Shown here piece after piece: positions 19,439 to 28,540 of a DNA stretch of 64,000 nucleotides. The translations under genes were made by a program, and so were the position numbers. Below the pieces are notes generated by a model. That model was not told where the DNA came from and made no database searches. It worked only from the letters and a program-made list of their open reading frames with translations. Each line of letters opens with the position of its first letter. Position 1 is the first letter of the stretch. This DNA comes from Planctomycetota bacterium (GTDB lineage: Bacteria; Planctomycetota; Planctomycetia; Pirellulales; Pirellulaceae), in the NCBI GenBank assembly GCA_014238905.1, contig JABAAE010000012.1, positions 168,156-232,155 of the forward strand. Reading direction: 5' to 3'.

Positions 19439-19847
19439 GATCGATGCAATCGATTGATCGGATGAGTCTGGGAGTCGGATCATGACCTAGCGAGTGGCGT
19501 TGGCATTCCGACGCTGCAATGATTCTGCTGCCCCTGCGATGGTGGGCCGGTTATCACAATTATTCTTGGTGGCTTTGCCTGTCTGTTTGCCTGTGGTCGG
19601 AGTAATACCGGGTTTCCCCTTGGCTGAGGTGCAAGGCAGTTTGGAGATCGCCCCAGGATTTTGCTGTTCGGTCCATACCCCACGGCGTCTTAATCCTCCC
19701 TCCAAAGGTCGATTCAAACGGTTGTAGTGATAATGCGACAACCCGCCTGCGGTTAGTTCAACAACTTACAGATCTGTTTTTTGGGAATTGCTTGCTTGTT
19801 TTGTCTGCGGGCTACGCTATTGGGAGTCATTTGTTCTGGACGAAATC
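19439..19847. other. Intergenic stretch, nothing recognised
   Basis: About 400 bp before the HD-GYP gene. An 84-codon minus frame (19487-19741) encodes a basic, low-complexity peptide with no ribosome site and no recognisable family, so I do not call it. Confidence 0.45.
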
Positions 19848-21074
19848 ATGCCCCTCCTTTCCGATAATTCGAACCCGGCGTTCAATGAGCCTTCTTTGGC
19901 ATTTCCCAAGGACCAGGGAGCCGTTACGGTTCCCGGGCAGCCGTTGCACTCGGATTCGGAAGAATCCATGTTTGATTCTGCCAAAATCATGATTGTTGAT
20001 GACGAGGTTTTTAATACCAAAATCGTCCGAAGATTCCTGCAAAGCGCCGGTTATAAAAATTTCATCATCGAGACCGATTCACGCAAAGTGATTGATCGGT
20101 GCCGTGTTGAAAAGCCCGATCTGGTTCTCCTTGATATCATCATGCCGGAAGTTAGCGGCATGGAAATTCTAAGGGCACGACATGGCGACCCCGAGTTGGA
20201 ACGCATGGGGATCATTATTTTGAGTGCTTCGGGAGATACCGAGGTCAAGCGGGAGGCGCTGGATATGGGCGCAACCGATTTCTTAAATAAACCGGTCGAT
20301 ACCAATGAGCTGTTCCCGAGGGTTCGCAACACACTGTTAATGAAATCCCATCAGGACAGACTCGAAAACTACGCCGAAATTTTGGAGCAGCAGGTAACCG
20401 AACGAACCAGAGAGTTGCGTGAATCGCGGGAACAGATTATTCATTGTCTAGCCCGTGCTGCGGAATTTCGGGACAACGATACGGGGCAGCACGTTATTCG
20501 AGTGGGAATGTATTCTCGCATCATTTCCGAGGAATTGGGATTTTCCAAAGATCAGTCGCAGGATCTCGAATTGGCAGCCCAGTTACACGATGTTGGAAAA
20601 ATTGGTATTCCTGATGCCATCCTGCTGAATCCTAAGCGACTGACGGCCACCGAATATGAAGTGATGCGTGGTCACTGCTCGATTGGAAAGACGATTATTG
20701 ATCCTCTCACAGAAGAGGATTCGATTCTCAACAATCATACGGTTCTTGGTGCCAACATTCTCGACGGAAATAGTTCTCCTCTTCTTTCATTGGCTTCTGT
20801 AATTGCCCAAAGTCACCATGAAAGGTATGACGGTAGTGGATATCCCTTGGGTTTAAAGGGCAAAGAGATTCCTATCGAAGGACGTATTGTTGCGGTTGCG
20901 GATGTCTATGATGCGTTGAGCAGTCATCGGCCCTACAAACAGGCGTTCGAGGAGGACCGGTGCTTTGAGCTGATCCTTCGAGGTAGGGGAGAACACTTTG
21001 ATCCCGAATGTGTGGATGCGTTTTTCTCTCGGGTCACCGATATCGTTAAGATTACCGAAGAGCTCGGTGATTAA
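19848..21074 (+). CDS. Response regulator with HD-GYP phosphodiesterase output
   Basis: This protein of about 408 residues has a receiver domain (about 40-160) with MIVDDEVFN, the phosphoacceptor in DLVLLDIIMPEVSG, IILSASG and FLNKPVD. A coiled-coil linker (LENYAEILEQQVTERTREL) follows, then an HD-GYP domain (about 210-400) with HDVGKIGIPD, DNDTGQHVIRVG and HHERYDGSGYPLGLKG, all metal-binding and GYP residues present. It should hydrolyse cyclic di-GMP when phosphorylated by an unlinked kinase. I prefer the ATG at 19848 over an upstream TTG at 19788; a Met nearer the receiver (19968) is also possible. Confidence 0.9.
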   Translation: MPLLSDNSNPAFNEPSLAFPKDQGAVTVPGQPLHSDSEESMFDSAKIMIVDDEVFNTKIVRRFLQSAGYKNFIIETDSRKVIDRCRVEKPDLVLLDIIMPEVSGMEILRARHGDPELERMGIIILSASGDTEVKREALDMGATDFLNKPVDTNELFPRVRNTLLMKSHQDRLENYAEILEQQVTERTRELRESREQIIHCLARAAEFRDNDTGQHVIRVGMYSRIISEELGFSKDQSQDLELAAQLHDVGKIGIPDAILLNPKRLTATEYEVMRGHCSIGKTIIDPLTEEDSILNNHTVLGANILDGNSSPLLSLASVIAQSHHERYDGSGYPLGLKGKEIPIEGRIVAVADVYDALSSHRPYKQAFEEDRCFELILRGRGEHFDPECVDAFFSRVTDIVKITEELGD

Positions 21075-21308
21075 TGCCGTTTGGGCATTTTCTAAAAAAA
21101 TCTGGATGACGCTCTGTCTTTTCCACGGTTTTTTCTTGCTGCGGAAAACCATGTTCCAAGTCGGTCGCTTGTTTCTCCTTACGAATTCCCCACTAATCAG
21201 TTTGTGGTGTCATCCTCGGAGATTCTTTAATCGCTTGATAAAATTTCCAAAACGATCGATCGGTTACTGAACTGTCGGAGTTTTATCCGTATATTGTGAA
21301 GACAGCCA

Positions 21309-23726
21309 GTGGAACTGGAATTCTCATTTTTTCATCCGGGCCCGTTCGTGAGCGACACCACCTACATTCTGGGGCAACCCCAATTTCTTTACCCGTTGAT
21401 CGCGGTAGGACTGGTTTTTGGAATTCTGGTGTTTCGAACCTACCGGCGTCAGGTGACTGCAAGCCCCACGATTCGGATTTTGTGCGGATCCCTCAAGGTG
21501 TTGGGGTTTTCGATCCTGGCTTTCTGTTTACTTGAACCCCTGTTTCGGGCTCAGCGGCCTATTCCCGGTGAAAACGTATTTCTTTTATTGGCGGATAAAT
21601 CACGCAGCCTGAATGTTCATAACCGAGGTGCCAAGTTGACCCGGGGTGATGTGTTACGGGAGAACCTCCGATCCGATCAAACCTGGCAAGTTCGACTTGC
21701 TCAAGATTTTGACGTCAGGAAATATTTGGTTGGTACCAAATTGCAGACAGTTGAAAACTTTGAAGGTTTGGAATTTGATGACACCGAATCCCGCTTGAAG
21801 ACAGGTTTGGTTACTGCCAGCCAACGGCTGAAAAATCGAAATGTCGCGGGAGTTCTTTTTTTTACCGATGGAAACTCGACCGATAACAGGCTGGAAGTGT
21901 TTCGTACCGATCAACTGCCGCCGGTTTATCCGGTCGTGCAGGGAGACGGCGAGCCTATTACCGACTTGGAAGTGGGAAATGTTTCGGTGTCACAGACAAA
22001 CTTTGAAGCATCGCCTATTCGTATTTCTGCCACCATTAACAGCCGACATGCTGAATCGCCCAAGGTAGTAGCTGAGTTATTGAACCAGGACGGATTAGTT
22101 GTTCAGGAACAGGTGATTGATGTTGAAGGTTCCAAGGAGGTTGAATTCAAGATCAAGCCTGACGAACCCGGTATTCGTTTTTTTACGGTTGCTGTCTCTT
22201 ATGCAAATGACTTGGAAAGAATGGCCAGCGGACAGCCGTCGATCGAGGGAACGTTGGCCAATAATTCTCGTGGTTTGGTGGTAGACCGGGGAGGCAGTCC
22301 TTACAGGGTGCTGTATGTATCAGGGCGGCCGAACTGGGAATTTAAGTTTCTTAATCGTGCGATTGCTGGAGATCGGGAAGTCGACCTCGTTGGATTGATT
22401 CGAATAGCAAAAAAGAAACCCAAGTTTGACTTTCGCAGAAAAGGGGACACAACACGGAGCGACTTTTTCAAGGGGTTCGAGGAAGGCGATGAAGATACCG
22501 AACAGTATTTTGAACCGGTGCTGATTCGCCTCGGCACCAGTGACGAAAACGAGTTGCGACAGGGGTTTCCAAAAACGGCTGCTGACCTTTTCAGGTACGA
22601 CGCCATCATTTGTGACGATGTAGAAGCGAAATACTTTACGTCGGAACAAATGGTTCTTGTCCAGAGGTTCGTCAACGAACGTGGTGGCGGATTTCTGATG
22701 TTGGGTGGTCAGGAGAGTTTTAGCGAGGGTAATTACTCTCGAACGCCGGTTGCTGATCTTTTGCCGGTTTACGTGAACAAAAAAATAGCCCGTTTAACGG
22801 ATGCTGCAGCTGGTCCGTCGATCGAGGATTCCCTACCGGAAGTTTACCGTTATAGATTGTCAAGAACTGGGCGGTTGGAGCCTTGGGTTCGACTCAAATC
22901 CACCGAAGAAGCGGAAGCAAATCGGCTGGCGATCATGCCTAATTTTGCCAGCTTGAACAAGGTGGATGGCATCAAGCCGGGAGCCGATGAGTTGGCTTTT
23001 GTTGGTAATCCCGCCGGAGAGACCCATGCAGCATTGGTCGTGCAGAATTATGGAAAAGGGCGTAGTGGCGCTTTGATGGTGGGTGACCTTTGGCGGTGGG
23101 GGATGGCACGAGAAGCCGGAGCCGAAAACGATCTGGAGAGTGCGTGGCGTCAGACGATCCGCTGGTTGGTAGCGGATGTTCCACGTCAGGTGGAGGTGAA
23201 CGTCCAACGCCCCAGTGAAATATTGTCCGATTTTGAAATTGTGACTCACGTTCGCGATGAAGAGTATCTGCCGCTCGATAATGCGGAGTTGGAGGTCTCC
23301 GTGGTGGACCCCGACGGTAAAAGCTTTCAAATTGATGCCCAACCCAGTTCTTCAGAATCCGGGGCATACATTGCTCAGTTTCCATCCTTGGTGGAGGGTA
23401 ATTACGTGGTGACGGTTTTGGCAAAGAGCCAAGACGGGACCGTCATCCAATCGCGTCAGGCAGGTTGGGTCTATTCACCCGTCCGAGAGGAGTTGCAACG
23501 ACTGGAGGCCAATACGGATTGGTTGAAATCTTTGGCTCAATCGACTGGCGGGGAAGTGATTGAGCAGCGTCGATTAGACGAGTTTGTTCGCGATCTCCCC
23601 AACAGGAAACTGCCAGTGACTGAGACCAAGATTTTCCCGTTATGGCATCATTTGGCGTTCTTCTGGGTCGCCATTGCCTGTTTGGTTGGTGAATGGGGTA
23701 TTCGAAGAATGAATGGTTTGCCTTAA
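21309..23726 (+). CDS. Large membrane protein with VWA-like and GATase1-like domains
   Basis: This 805-residue protein has two N-terminal transmembrane helices (about 27-46 and 59-78) and one near the C-terminus (about 780-797, WHHLAFFWVAIACLVGEWG). Between them lie a von Willebrand A-like part (NVFLLLADKSRSLNV, GVLFFTDGNSTDN), a beta-rich part, a class I glutamine-amidotransferase-like domain (RYDAIICDDVEAKYFTSEQM, ERGGGFLMLGGQESFSEGNY) and a further beta-sandwich. The layout recalls PF07090-type GATase1_like proteins of planctomycetes. No nucleophile Cys is seen at the GATase elbow, so a binding role is more likely than catalysis. The start is GTG at 21309 without a good ribosome site. It is followed after 57 bp by an Ig-like partner. 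Confidence 0.65.
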   Translation: MELEFSFFHPGPFVSDTTYILGQPQFLYPLIAVGLVFGILVFRTYRRQVTASPTIRILCGSLKVLGFSILAFCLLEPLFRAQRPIPGENVFLLLADKSRSLNVHNRGAKLTRGDVLRENLRSDQTWQVRLAQDFDVRKYLVGTKLQTVENFEGLEFDDTESRLKTGLVTASQRLKNRNVAGVLFFTDGNSTDNRLEVFRTDQLPPVYPVVQGDGEPITDLEVGNVSVSQTNFEASPIRISATINSRHAESPKVVAELLNQDGLVVQEQVIDVEGSKEVEFKIKPDEPGIRFFTVAVSYANDLERMASGQPSIEGTLANNSRGLVVDRGGSPYRVLYVSGRPNWEFKFLNRAIAGDREVDLVGLIRIAKKKPKFDFRRKGDTTRSDFFKGFEEGDEDTEQYFEPVLIRLGTSDENELRQGFPKTAADLFRYDAIICDDVEAKYFTSEQMVLVQRFVNERGGGFLMLGGQESFSEGNYSRTPVADLLPVYVNKKIARLTDAAAGPSIEDSLPEVYRYRLSRTGRLEPWVRLKSTEEAEANRLAIMPNFASLNKVDGIKPGADELAFVGNPAGETHAALVVQNYGKGRSGALMVGDLWRWGMAREAGAENDLESAWRQTIRWLVADVPRQVEVNVQRPSEILSDFEIVTHVRDEEYLPLDNAELEVSVVDPDGKSFQIDAQPSSSESGAYIAQFPSLVEGNYVVTVLAKSQDGTVIQSRQAGWVYSPVREELQRLEANTDWLKSLAQSTGGEVIEQRRLDEFVRDLPNRKLPVTETKIFPLWHHLAFFWVAIACLVGEWGIRRMNGLP

Positions 23727-23783
23727 TCGTGATGGTGTTTGCCGGAAATCTAGAGTGTCCCTGTTGTTTTTTTCGATTGATCC

Positions 23784-24902
23784 ATGATTGGCCCCCTTCT
23801 GACCCACCTGTTTTTTTTCTGCACCAGTTGCTGTTGTCTGGGAAACGTTGGACCTGTTGCGGTTGATGATACGCTGACATTCAGCAAATCGGGCAGCCTC
23901 GTTGTCAAATTGGGTCAGCTTTTAGAAATTCATTCTGATTTGTCTGACGCAGACTGGGTGCAATCGCTGAGTTTGAGGTTGGCTCAACCTGCGGACGCCC
24001 CGGCGATTCTGGGAAAACGGCGGTTCCACCCGGCGACAAAAGAGATTGAATTTATTCCTAGATTTCCCTTGGTAGGAGGATCTGAAATTCGCGTGGAAAT
24101 ATCGATCGCAGATCATCCAAAACCGATCTGGAATCAAGTGATTCGCGTACCGATGAAAAATGCCGAGCGGTCCAAGATTTCGGCCGTTTATCCTACATCA
24201 AACCGCCTCCCTGAAAATCTCTTGAAATTTTACGTCCATTTTTCCGGGCCCATGCAAACCGGAAATATCTATGAATATTTGTCCATTATCGATGATTCTT
24301 CGAACAGCAAGATCAGGTTGCCGTTCCTTGAATTGGAACAGGAATTGTGGAGCCGAGATCGAACTCGCGTGACTCTGCTTTTCGATCCGGGGAGAATCAA
24401 GCGGGAATTGAAACCGCGGCTGGACCTTGGACCGGTTATTGAAGCGGGAAAGAAATACAGGTTGGAAATTTCCGGAAGCTGGCCGGATATCCACGGTTTT
24501 CCCCTAGGTGTCGATTTCATCAAACGGTTCGACGTTTTGCCGCCGGAAAAATCAGTCATTAACCTGCAAAGATGGAAGGTAAAGACTCCCAAAAAAGGCA
24601 GCCGGGATGAGGTTGTCATTGACTTTGACAAGCCGCTTGATGCTGCCCTTGCCCGGCGTGTCATTGGGATTTACCGAGGAGAAATTCTCCAACACCCCCG
24701 CAGTATAGAACTGACGCGGAACGAAACGAGGTGGACCTGGCATCCCAAGCAGGATTGGGCAGCTGGCGACTATCGAATCCAGGTAGCCGCTGAGCTGGAA
24801 GATCTCTGTGGAAACAGGGTTGACCGGGTATTTGATTTCGATTTATCCAAAAAACAGATCCTCGCCCAACCCGTCATGGCGATTCCTTTTCAGGTCCGCT
24901 AG
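23784..24902 (+). CDS. Exported Ig-like domain protein
   Basis: This 372-residue protein has a signal peptide (about 1-23, FFFCTSCCCLGN, possibly a lipobox-like cysteine cluster). The rest appears to be three all-beta domains. The second and third resemble bacterial Ig-like/SbsA-type modules: AVYPTSNRLPENLLKFYVHFSGPMQ and EVVIDFDKPLDAALARRVIGIY, a pattern also used as 'extreme structural' domains in surface proteins. It lies 57 bp behind the VWA/GATase-like gene and is probably co-transcribed with it. A strong hairpin follows at once. Confidence 0.6.
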   Translation: MIGPLLTHLFFFCTSCCCLGNVGPVAVDDTLTFSKSGSLVVKLGQLLEIHSDLSDADWVQSLSLRLAQPADAPAILGKRRFHPATKEIEFIPRFPLVGGSEIRVEISIADHPKPIWNQVIRVPMKNAERSKISAVYPTSNRLPENLLKFYVHFSGPMQTGNIYEYLSIIDDSSNSKIRLPFLELEQELWSRDRTRVTLLFDPGRIKRELKPRLDLGPVIEAGKKYRLEISGSWPDIHGFPLGVDFIKRFDVLPPEKSVINLQRWKVKTPKKGSRDEVVIDFDKPLDAALARRVIGIYRGEILQHPRSIELTRNETRWTWHPKQDWAAGDYRIQVAAELEDLCGNRVDRVFDFDLSKKQILAQPVMAIPFQVR

Positions 24903-24910
24903 GCGGGTTT

Positions 24911-24934
24911 AGGGGGAGCCTCGCCCCCTTTTTT
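24911..24934. terminator. Shared terminator between convergent genes
   Basis: AGGGGG pairs with CCCCCT around a 7-nt loop, followed by T6 on the plus strand. It sits 9 bp after the Ig-like gene and abuts the stop of the DUF1080 gene on the other strand, so it may serve both. Confidence 0.7.
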
Positions 24935-26073
24935 CAACGTCCAGGCAGGCGGCCGATCATTCGCTGAATTGGACCGGTGCGTTTTGGCAGGCAATGGCTG
25001 TCGGTGGCAACATTTTGCTCGTCAGCCCGACCCGCTGCTTTTTCAAAGATGCCGTAGGCAGGATTTAAATCCGATGAAAGTACCTCTCCATCGTCCAGAT
25101 TGACCAACCAAAGATTTCTGAACTCGACTGGATCGCCATGATTCTGAAACCAGATGGGACCGGGTTGAGGAGATTCCGCGCGGCCGGCGCCGGTTTTGCT
25201 AATCAACTCATAGTTGTCATGGATTTTGACACCGTTTTGAACGACGGTAATCCTGGCTCTTTGATTTCTTTTTCCCGCATCATCGAATTTGGCGGAATAA
25301 AAATAAATGTCGTAGGTCTGCCAACTCCGAGGCGGCAACGCCATGTTGATATCTGCACTTTTCTGACGGTAGAGGCCCCCGCAACGATTGGCTTCGAGGT
25401 CCAAGGCGAACGAATCGAGGATTTGGACTTCATAACGACGCTGTATGTAAACGCCACTGTTGCCTCGGCTTTGCCCTTCTTTTTCTGGCGTAAAAGGCGT
25501 CCGGAACTCGACATGGATGCGGGCGTTCTGTATCAAGTCCGTCGTCTCGGCGCCGATTCCGAGCGTTCCGTTGGGGTTAATCTTGGCATCTTTCAGGCGA
25601 GGTGCATCGACTCCGTTAAAAAGAACAATTGCGCCGGCCGGAGGAGCAAGGTGCATCGTCGGGCTGTCACGATATTTTTTGTGAAAAGTCCCGATCCGAA
25701 ACCCGTTGTGATAAACGAAAATCAGGTTTGGATATTGCGCTAATCGAGTCAGTTCGATCGGTGATTCTGGTGATTGAAATTGCAAGTTTCCTGTACCGCT
25801 GGCAGAAAAAAGAACTCGGTTGACCTGGTCCCAACCAGCTCCCGGAAGACCGCCGTCAAGAAGATAGGCAGTAAAGTCGATGTTGCTGGTCGCCACGATC
25901 TGCAAACCGGATTTGGTAGGGAAATCAGGGTGGACAATTCGTCCAACATATTCACCCTGTATTTCAAAAGCGATTTCATTCGAGTCGGCACCACGGGTTA
26001 TTCCTGGCCCTAACAGCAGGCAACAGGTCGCCAGGCAGGCGACAATTCGATTTCTGTAGATTGAATGGCTCAA
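24934..26073 (-). CDS. Exported DUF1080 (3-keto-disaccharide hydrolase-like) protein
   Basis: This protein of about 379 residues has a secretion signal (SHSIYRNRIVACLATCCLLLGPGITRG-like segment ending before ADSN) and a C-terminal concanavalin-like DUF1080 domain. Recognisable parts are IVLFNGVDAPRL, IHVEFRTPFTP, GNSGVYIQRRYEVQILDSF, GGLYRQKSADINMALPPRSWQTYDI, ARITVVQNGVKIHDNYEL and PIWFQNHGDPVEFRNLWLV. Characterised family members cleave 3-keto-glycosides. The long frame opens at 26262, but I place the start at TTG 26073: GGAG lies 6 nt upstream and the next residues form a normal signal peptide. An in-frame ATG at 26154 would bury the signal. Confidence 0.82.
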   Translation of the reverse strand: MSHSIYRNRIVACLATCCLLLGPGITRGADSNEIAFEIQGEYVGRIVHPDFPTKSGLQIVATSNIDFTAYLLDGGLPGAGWDQVNRVLFSASGTGNLQFQSPESPIELTRLAQYPNLIFVYHNGFRIGTFHKKYRDSPTMHLAPPAGAIVLFNGVDAPRLKDAKINPNGTLGIGAETTDLIQNARIHVEFRTPFTPEKEGQSRGNSGVYIQRRYEVQILDSFALDLEANRCGGLYRQKSADINMALPPRSWQTYDIYFYSAKFDDAGKRNQRARITVVQNGVKIHDNYELISKTGAGRAESPQPGPIWFQNHGDPVEFRNLWLVNLDDGEVLSSDLNPAYGIFEKAAGRADEQNVATDSHCLPKRTGPIQRMIGRLPGR

Positions 26074-26726
26074 CTTGTTCTCCAGCGCGCGGACTTGCGA
26101 TAATTTGAAAACTACAGTTTGATCGCCCAAGAAGGAAAAATCAATTCGTTTCATCGGCAGACTGTAAGAGTGGCTGAAAAGGAAGCCATTCGGCCGGTGT
26201 GACCTCGATGGAATCGACTTGATAAGATCGCTTTGAGGACGGCACAAAGCTACTGGTAGCAACGATGTGACTGAATGTACGGATTTTTCCAGATGGTCGT
26301 GAGGCTGCTTATCGAGGCCCTGCCATGGTTAACCCAGCTGTCGGCATCGCCAGAAACGATTCTGGTCGCACCTCGCCTTGGAGTGCAGGGATCGGGCTTG
26401 CCGGGGAAAAACTGGAGAACCTGTTTTCAGCGCGTTTAATGAGCCATTTCTCAAGGCAGGGTGGAGCTTCGTCCGCCAGTCAAACCGTTGGGCTCCCAGC
26501 GATTTATGGAAGGCCATCCCTGAATTAATTGCGAAATCGAGGATTCGCTCGTCAAGCACGTAAATGCAACTCCGCCAAGATTATGGCTCAGCGACGGGGG
26601 ATGATAGGATTGTGGTGACCAGCGAGGGACCGAGGGTTTTACGTCCTCACTGGTTGAAGACTGTCGTAAACGGATTGTGGGATCTGATTATCTTTTTGGC
26701 AATCATAAGAAGTCGTGGAAAGTCAA
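26074..26726. other. Intergenic region between divergent genes
   Basis: About 650 bp. Part (26074-26262) stays open as an extension of the DUF1080 frame, but I judge it noncoding. No promoter pair, repeat or RNA gene was convincing. Confidence 0.4.
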
Positions 26727-27380
26727 ATGAATTCCAATACAGCATGCTGCCAGTTTTTTGATAAAGCTTTGATGGTGTTGTTTTGTTGTGCTTTGAATCT
26801 GTGGTTGGGCGGCCGGAACGTTGTTTCTCAGCAACCCGCCATCGATTCTCACGATGGCAAGCTGGTGGTCCCCAAAAACGAACCAGCATCTCCACCGCAA
26901 GCAGAAAAAGATCCGACAGCAATGCGACTGAACGAAATCGATTCTCGTTTGTTGGCTCTTGAGCAACGGTTGACGAAAATTGAGGAGGTTTTATTTGCTT
27001 CGGTCCGCTATTCAAAAGCTGAGGCGGAGCGGGAATTGAATCGCGCGAAACTCGCTCTTCAATATAGCCAACGGCTTCACGCGAAAGGACTGCTGACGGG
27101 AATCCAATTGAAGATCGACGGCATTAACCTGCAACGGGCCAAGATGTTGTTACGGTTGTGTGTGGACGAGCAGAACCATCGACTCATCGGTGCAAAACTG
27201 GACGTCTTTGATGCCCAGAAAAACCTTGAAATCAAGAGAATGCAGTATGACTACTCCGCAAAAGTTTATGAACGCGGGCTGATTGCCAAGTCGGAAATTG
27301 AAAGCGACCAGGAGGCGGTCGAACTCGCTGAAAAAAGATTGCAGGTTGCCGACGAAAAACTAAAGTCGCTGGAAAAATAG
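26727..27380 (+). CDS. Exported coiled-coil hairpin protein with internal repeat
   Basis: This protein of about 217 residues has an N-terminal hydrophobic signal (CCQFFDKALMVLFCCALNLWLGG), a proline-rich linker and a long helical region. The first helix is a heptad coil (RLNEIDSRLLALEQRLTKIEEVLF). Two similar blocks follow: KLALQYSQRLHAKGLLTGIQ with its partner helix, and MQYDYSAKVYERGLIAKSEI with its partner helix. The pattern (Y-x3-L/V-x3-GL at the turn, then an Ala/Glu-rich return helix) resembles the alpha-hairpins of HlyD-type adaptors or TolC-like proteins. No lipoyl or beta-barrel domain is present. ATG 26727 has GGAAAG just upstream. The convergent amidohydrolase ends 12 bp away. Confidence 0.65.
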   Translation: MNSNTACCQFFDKALMVLFCCALNLWLGGRNVVSQQPAIDSHDGKLVVPKNEPASPPQAEKDPTAMRLNEIDSRLLALEQRLTKIEEVLFASVRYSKAEAERELNRAKLALQYSQRLHAKGLLTGIQLKIDGINLQRAKMLLRLCVDEQNHRLIGAKLDVFDAQKNLEIKRMQYDYSAKVYERGLIAKSEIESDQEAVELAEKRLQVADEKLKSLEK

Positions 27381-27392
27381 CCCGGCATTGAA

Positions 27393-28313
27393 CTAGACGC
27401 CGTAGATCGTTTCGGCGTTTTCGGAAAACAACTTTTGGCAGAAAGTGGAGCCCTTGGTTTCCGCGAATCGCTGAAGGGCGGCCATCCAGTCGGGAAACGT
27501 CAGTCTCGAAAGTGTACAGACAGGCCAATCCCCGCCAAAAAGAAGACGGTCCTCACCAAAGGCTGTGAACACCTCCTCCAAAACGGGTTGGATTTCTTTT
27601 TCATACGTCCAGTGGCGATCCTGAATCGTCCAAATGAAACCGGATACCTTGCAAACGACATTGGGCAGACTTGCAATCTGGTGTATCTCTTTTTTCCATT
27701 GCTGGAATTCATCGGATGAAAATCGAAGATCGACATTGCCGCAGTGGTCCAGGACAAACTGGGTTTGTGGGCAATACTGGATCAAGCGGAAAGCATCATG
27801 CAGTTCGGTGCTTCGAATACAGATGTCGAATGGCAGGCAATGTGAGGACAGTTTGTCTAAGTCTGCCAGGAATCCAGCTTGCAGGCAGTATCCCGCGGGC
27901 ATTTGATCGGTATGCAATACCTGTCTGAACCCGACGATGTGTGGCGAGTCTCCTGATTCTTCCAATTGCGCTAAAAAAGAATCCGTTCCGGGACGGGCCG
28001 AGGCGATCACTCCGCTAAGCGGAGTCAGTGGGTCGGTACAAATCTTGATGGCCCAGTCAACTTCTTTGCTGACCTCCTCTTCGGCGACGTCGGCTTCCAT
28101 GTAAATCGTCTTTTCAATCCGGTAGTCGGACGTTGGGGAGGCCGTCATCTTAAGGTAATCCGCCATAAGAAAACGTTGATTTAGCTCTTTATTGGAATCC
28201 AGCCAGGGAATATTTAACTGCGTGGGATCCCAGAGATGCTGATGGGTATCAATAACGGGAATGCTGATGACTTGGTGCTCCAGGTGATGATGATTGGAAA
28301 ATAGATCTGCCAT
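27393..28313 (-). CDS. Amidohydrolase_2 family TIM-barrel hydrolase
   Basis: This 306-residue protein has the metal-dependent amidohydrolase pattern PVIDTHQHLWDP at the N-terminus, a mid-barrel FVLDHCGNVD, NVVCKVSGF, and C-terminal DRLLFGGDWPVC with the catalytic Asp. These fit the L-fuconolactonase-like part of PF04909, whose members hydrolyse sugar lactones. No signal peptide is visible, so it is cytoplasmic. I take ATG 28313 (MADLFSNHHH); a TTG 15 codons earlier is less likely. The substrate is inferred only from family. Confidence 0.83.
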   Translation of the reverse strand: MADLFSNHHHLEHQVISIPVIDTHQHLWDPTQLNIPWLDSNKELNQRFLMADYLKMTASPTSDYRIEKTIYMEADVAEEEVSKEVDWAIKICTDPLTPLSGVIASARPGTDSFLAQLEESGDSPHIVGFRQVLHTDQMPAGYCLQAGFLADLDKLSSHCLPFDICIRSTELHDAFRLIQYCPQTQFVLDHCGNVDLRFSSDEFQQWKKEIHQIASLPNVVCKVSGFIWTIQDRHWTYEKEIQPVLEEVFTAFGEDRLLFGGDWPVCTLSRLTFPDWMAALQRFAETKGSTFCQKLFSENAETIYGV

Positions 28314-28540
28314 CAAGAGAACATTAAGAGGCGTTGGGATCCGTTTCTGGATTTCCAATACTTGTTTTGATTTTGTTAGCTGCCAGAATAAGTTGATTGA
28401 TCAACCGACGCTCATCAAGTCTCCGGGGTAATAAATCCAATAAATTTTATTCGGCAGCTTGGTGGATAGGGGTTGTTGGGACTGATAGTGTAAAAAGTGT
28501 AGGCGCTGTAAAAACCGCCGCTAATGATGCAGGTTTTAAT

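Noticed and set aside
19487..19741. Minus-strand frame of 84 codons starting with ATG
   Set aside because: No ribosome site; Thr/Lys/Gly-rich sequence without family resemblance.
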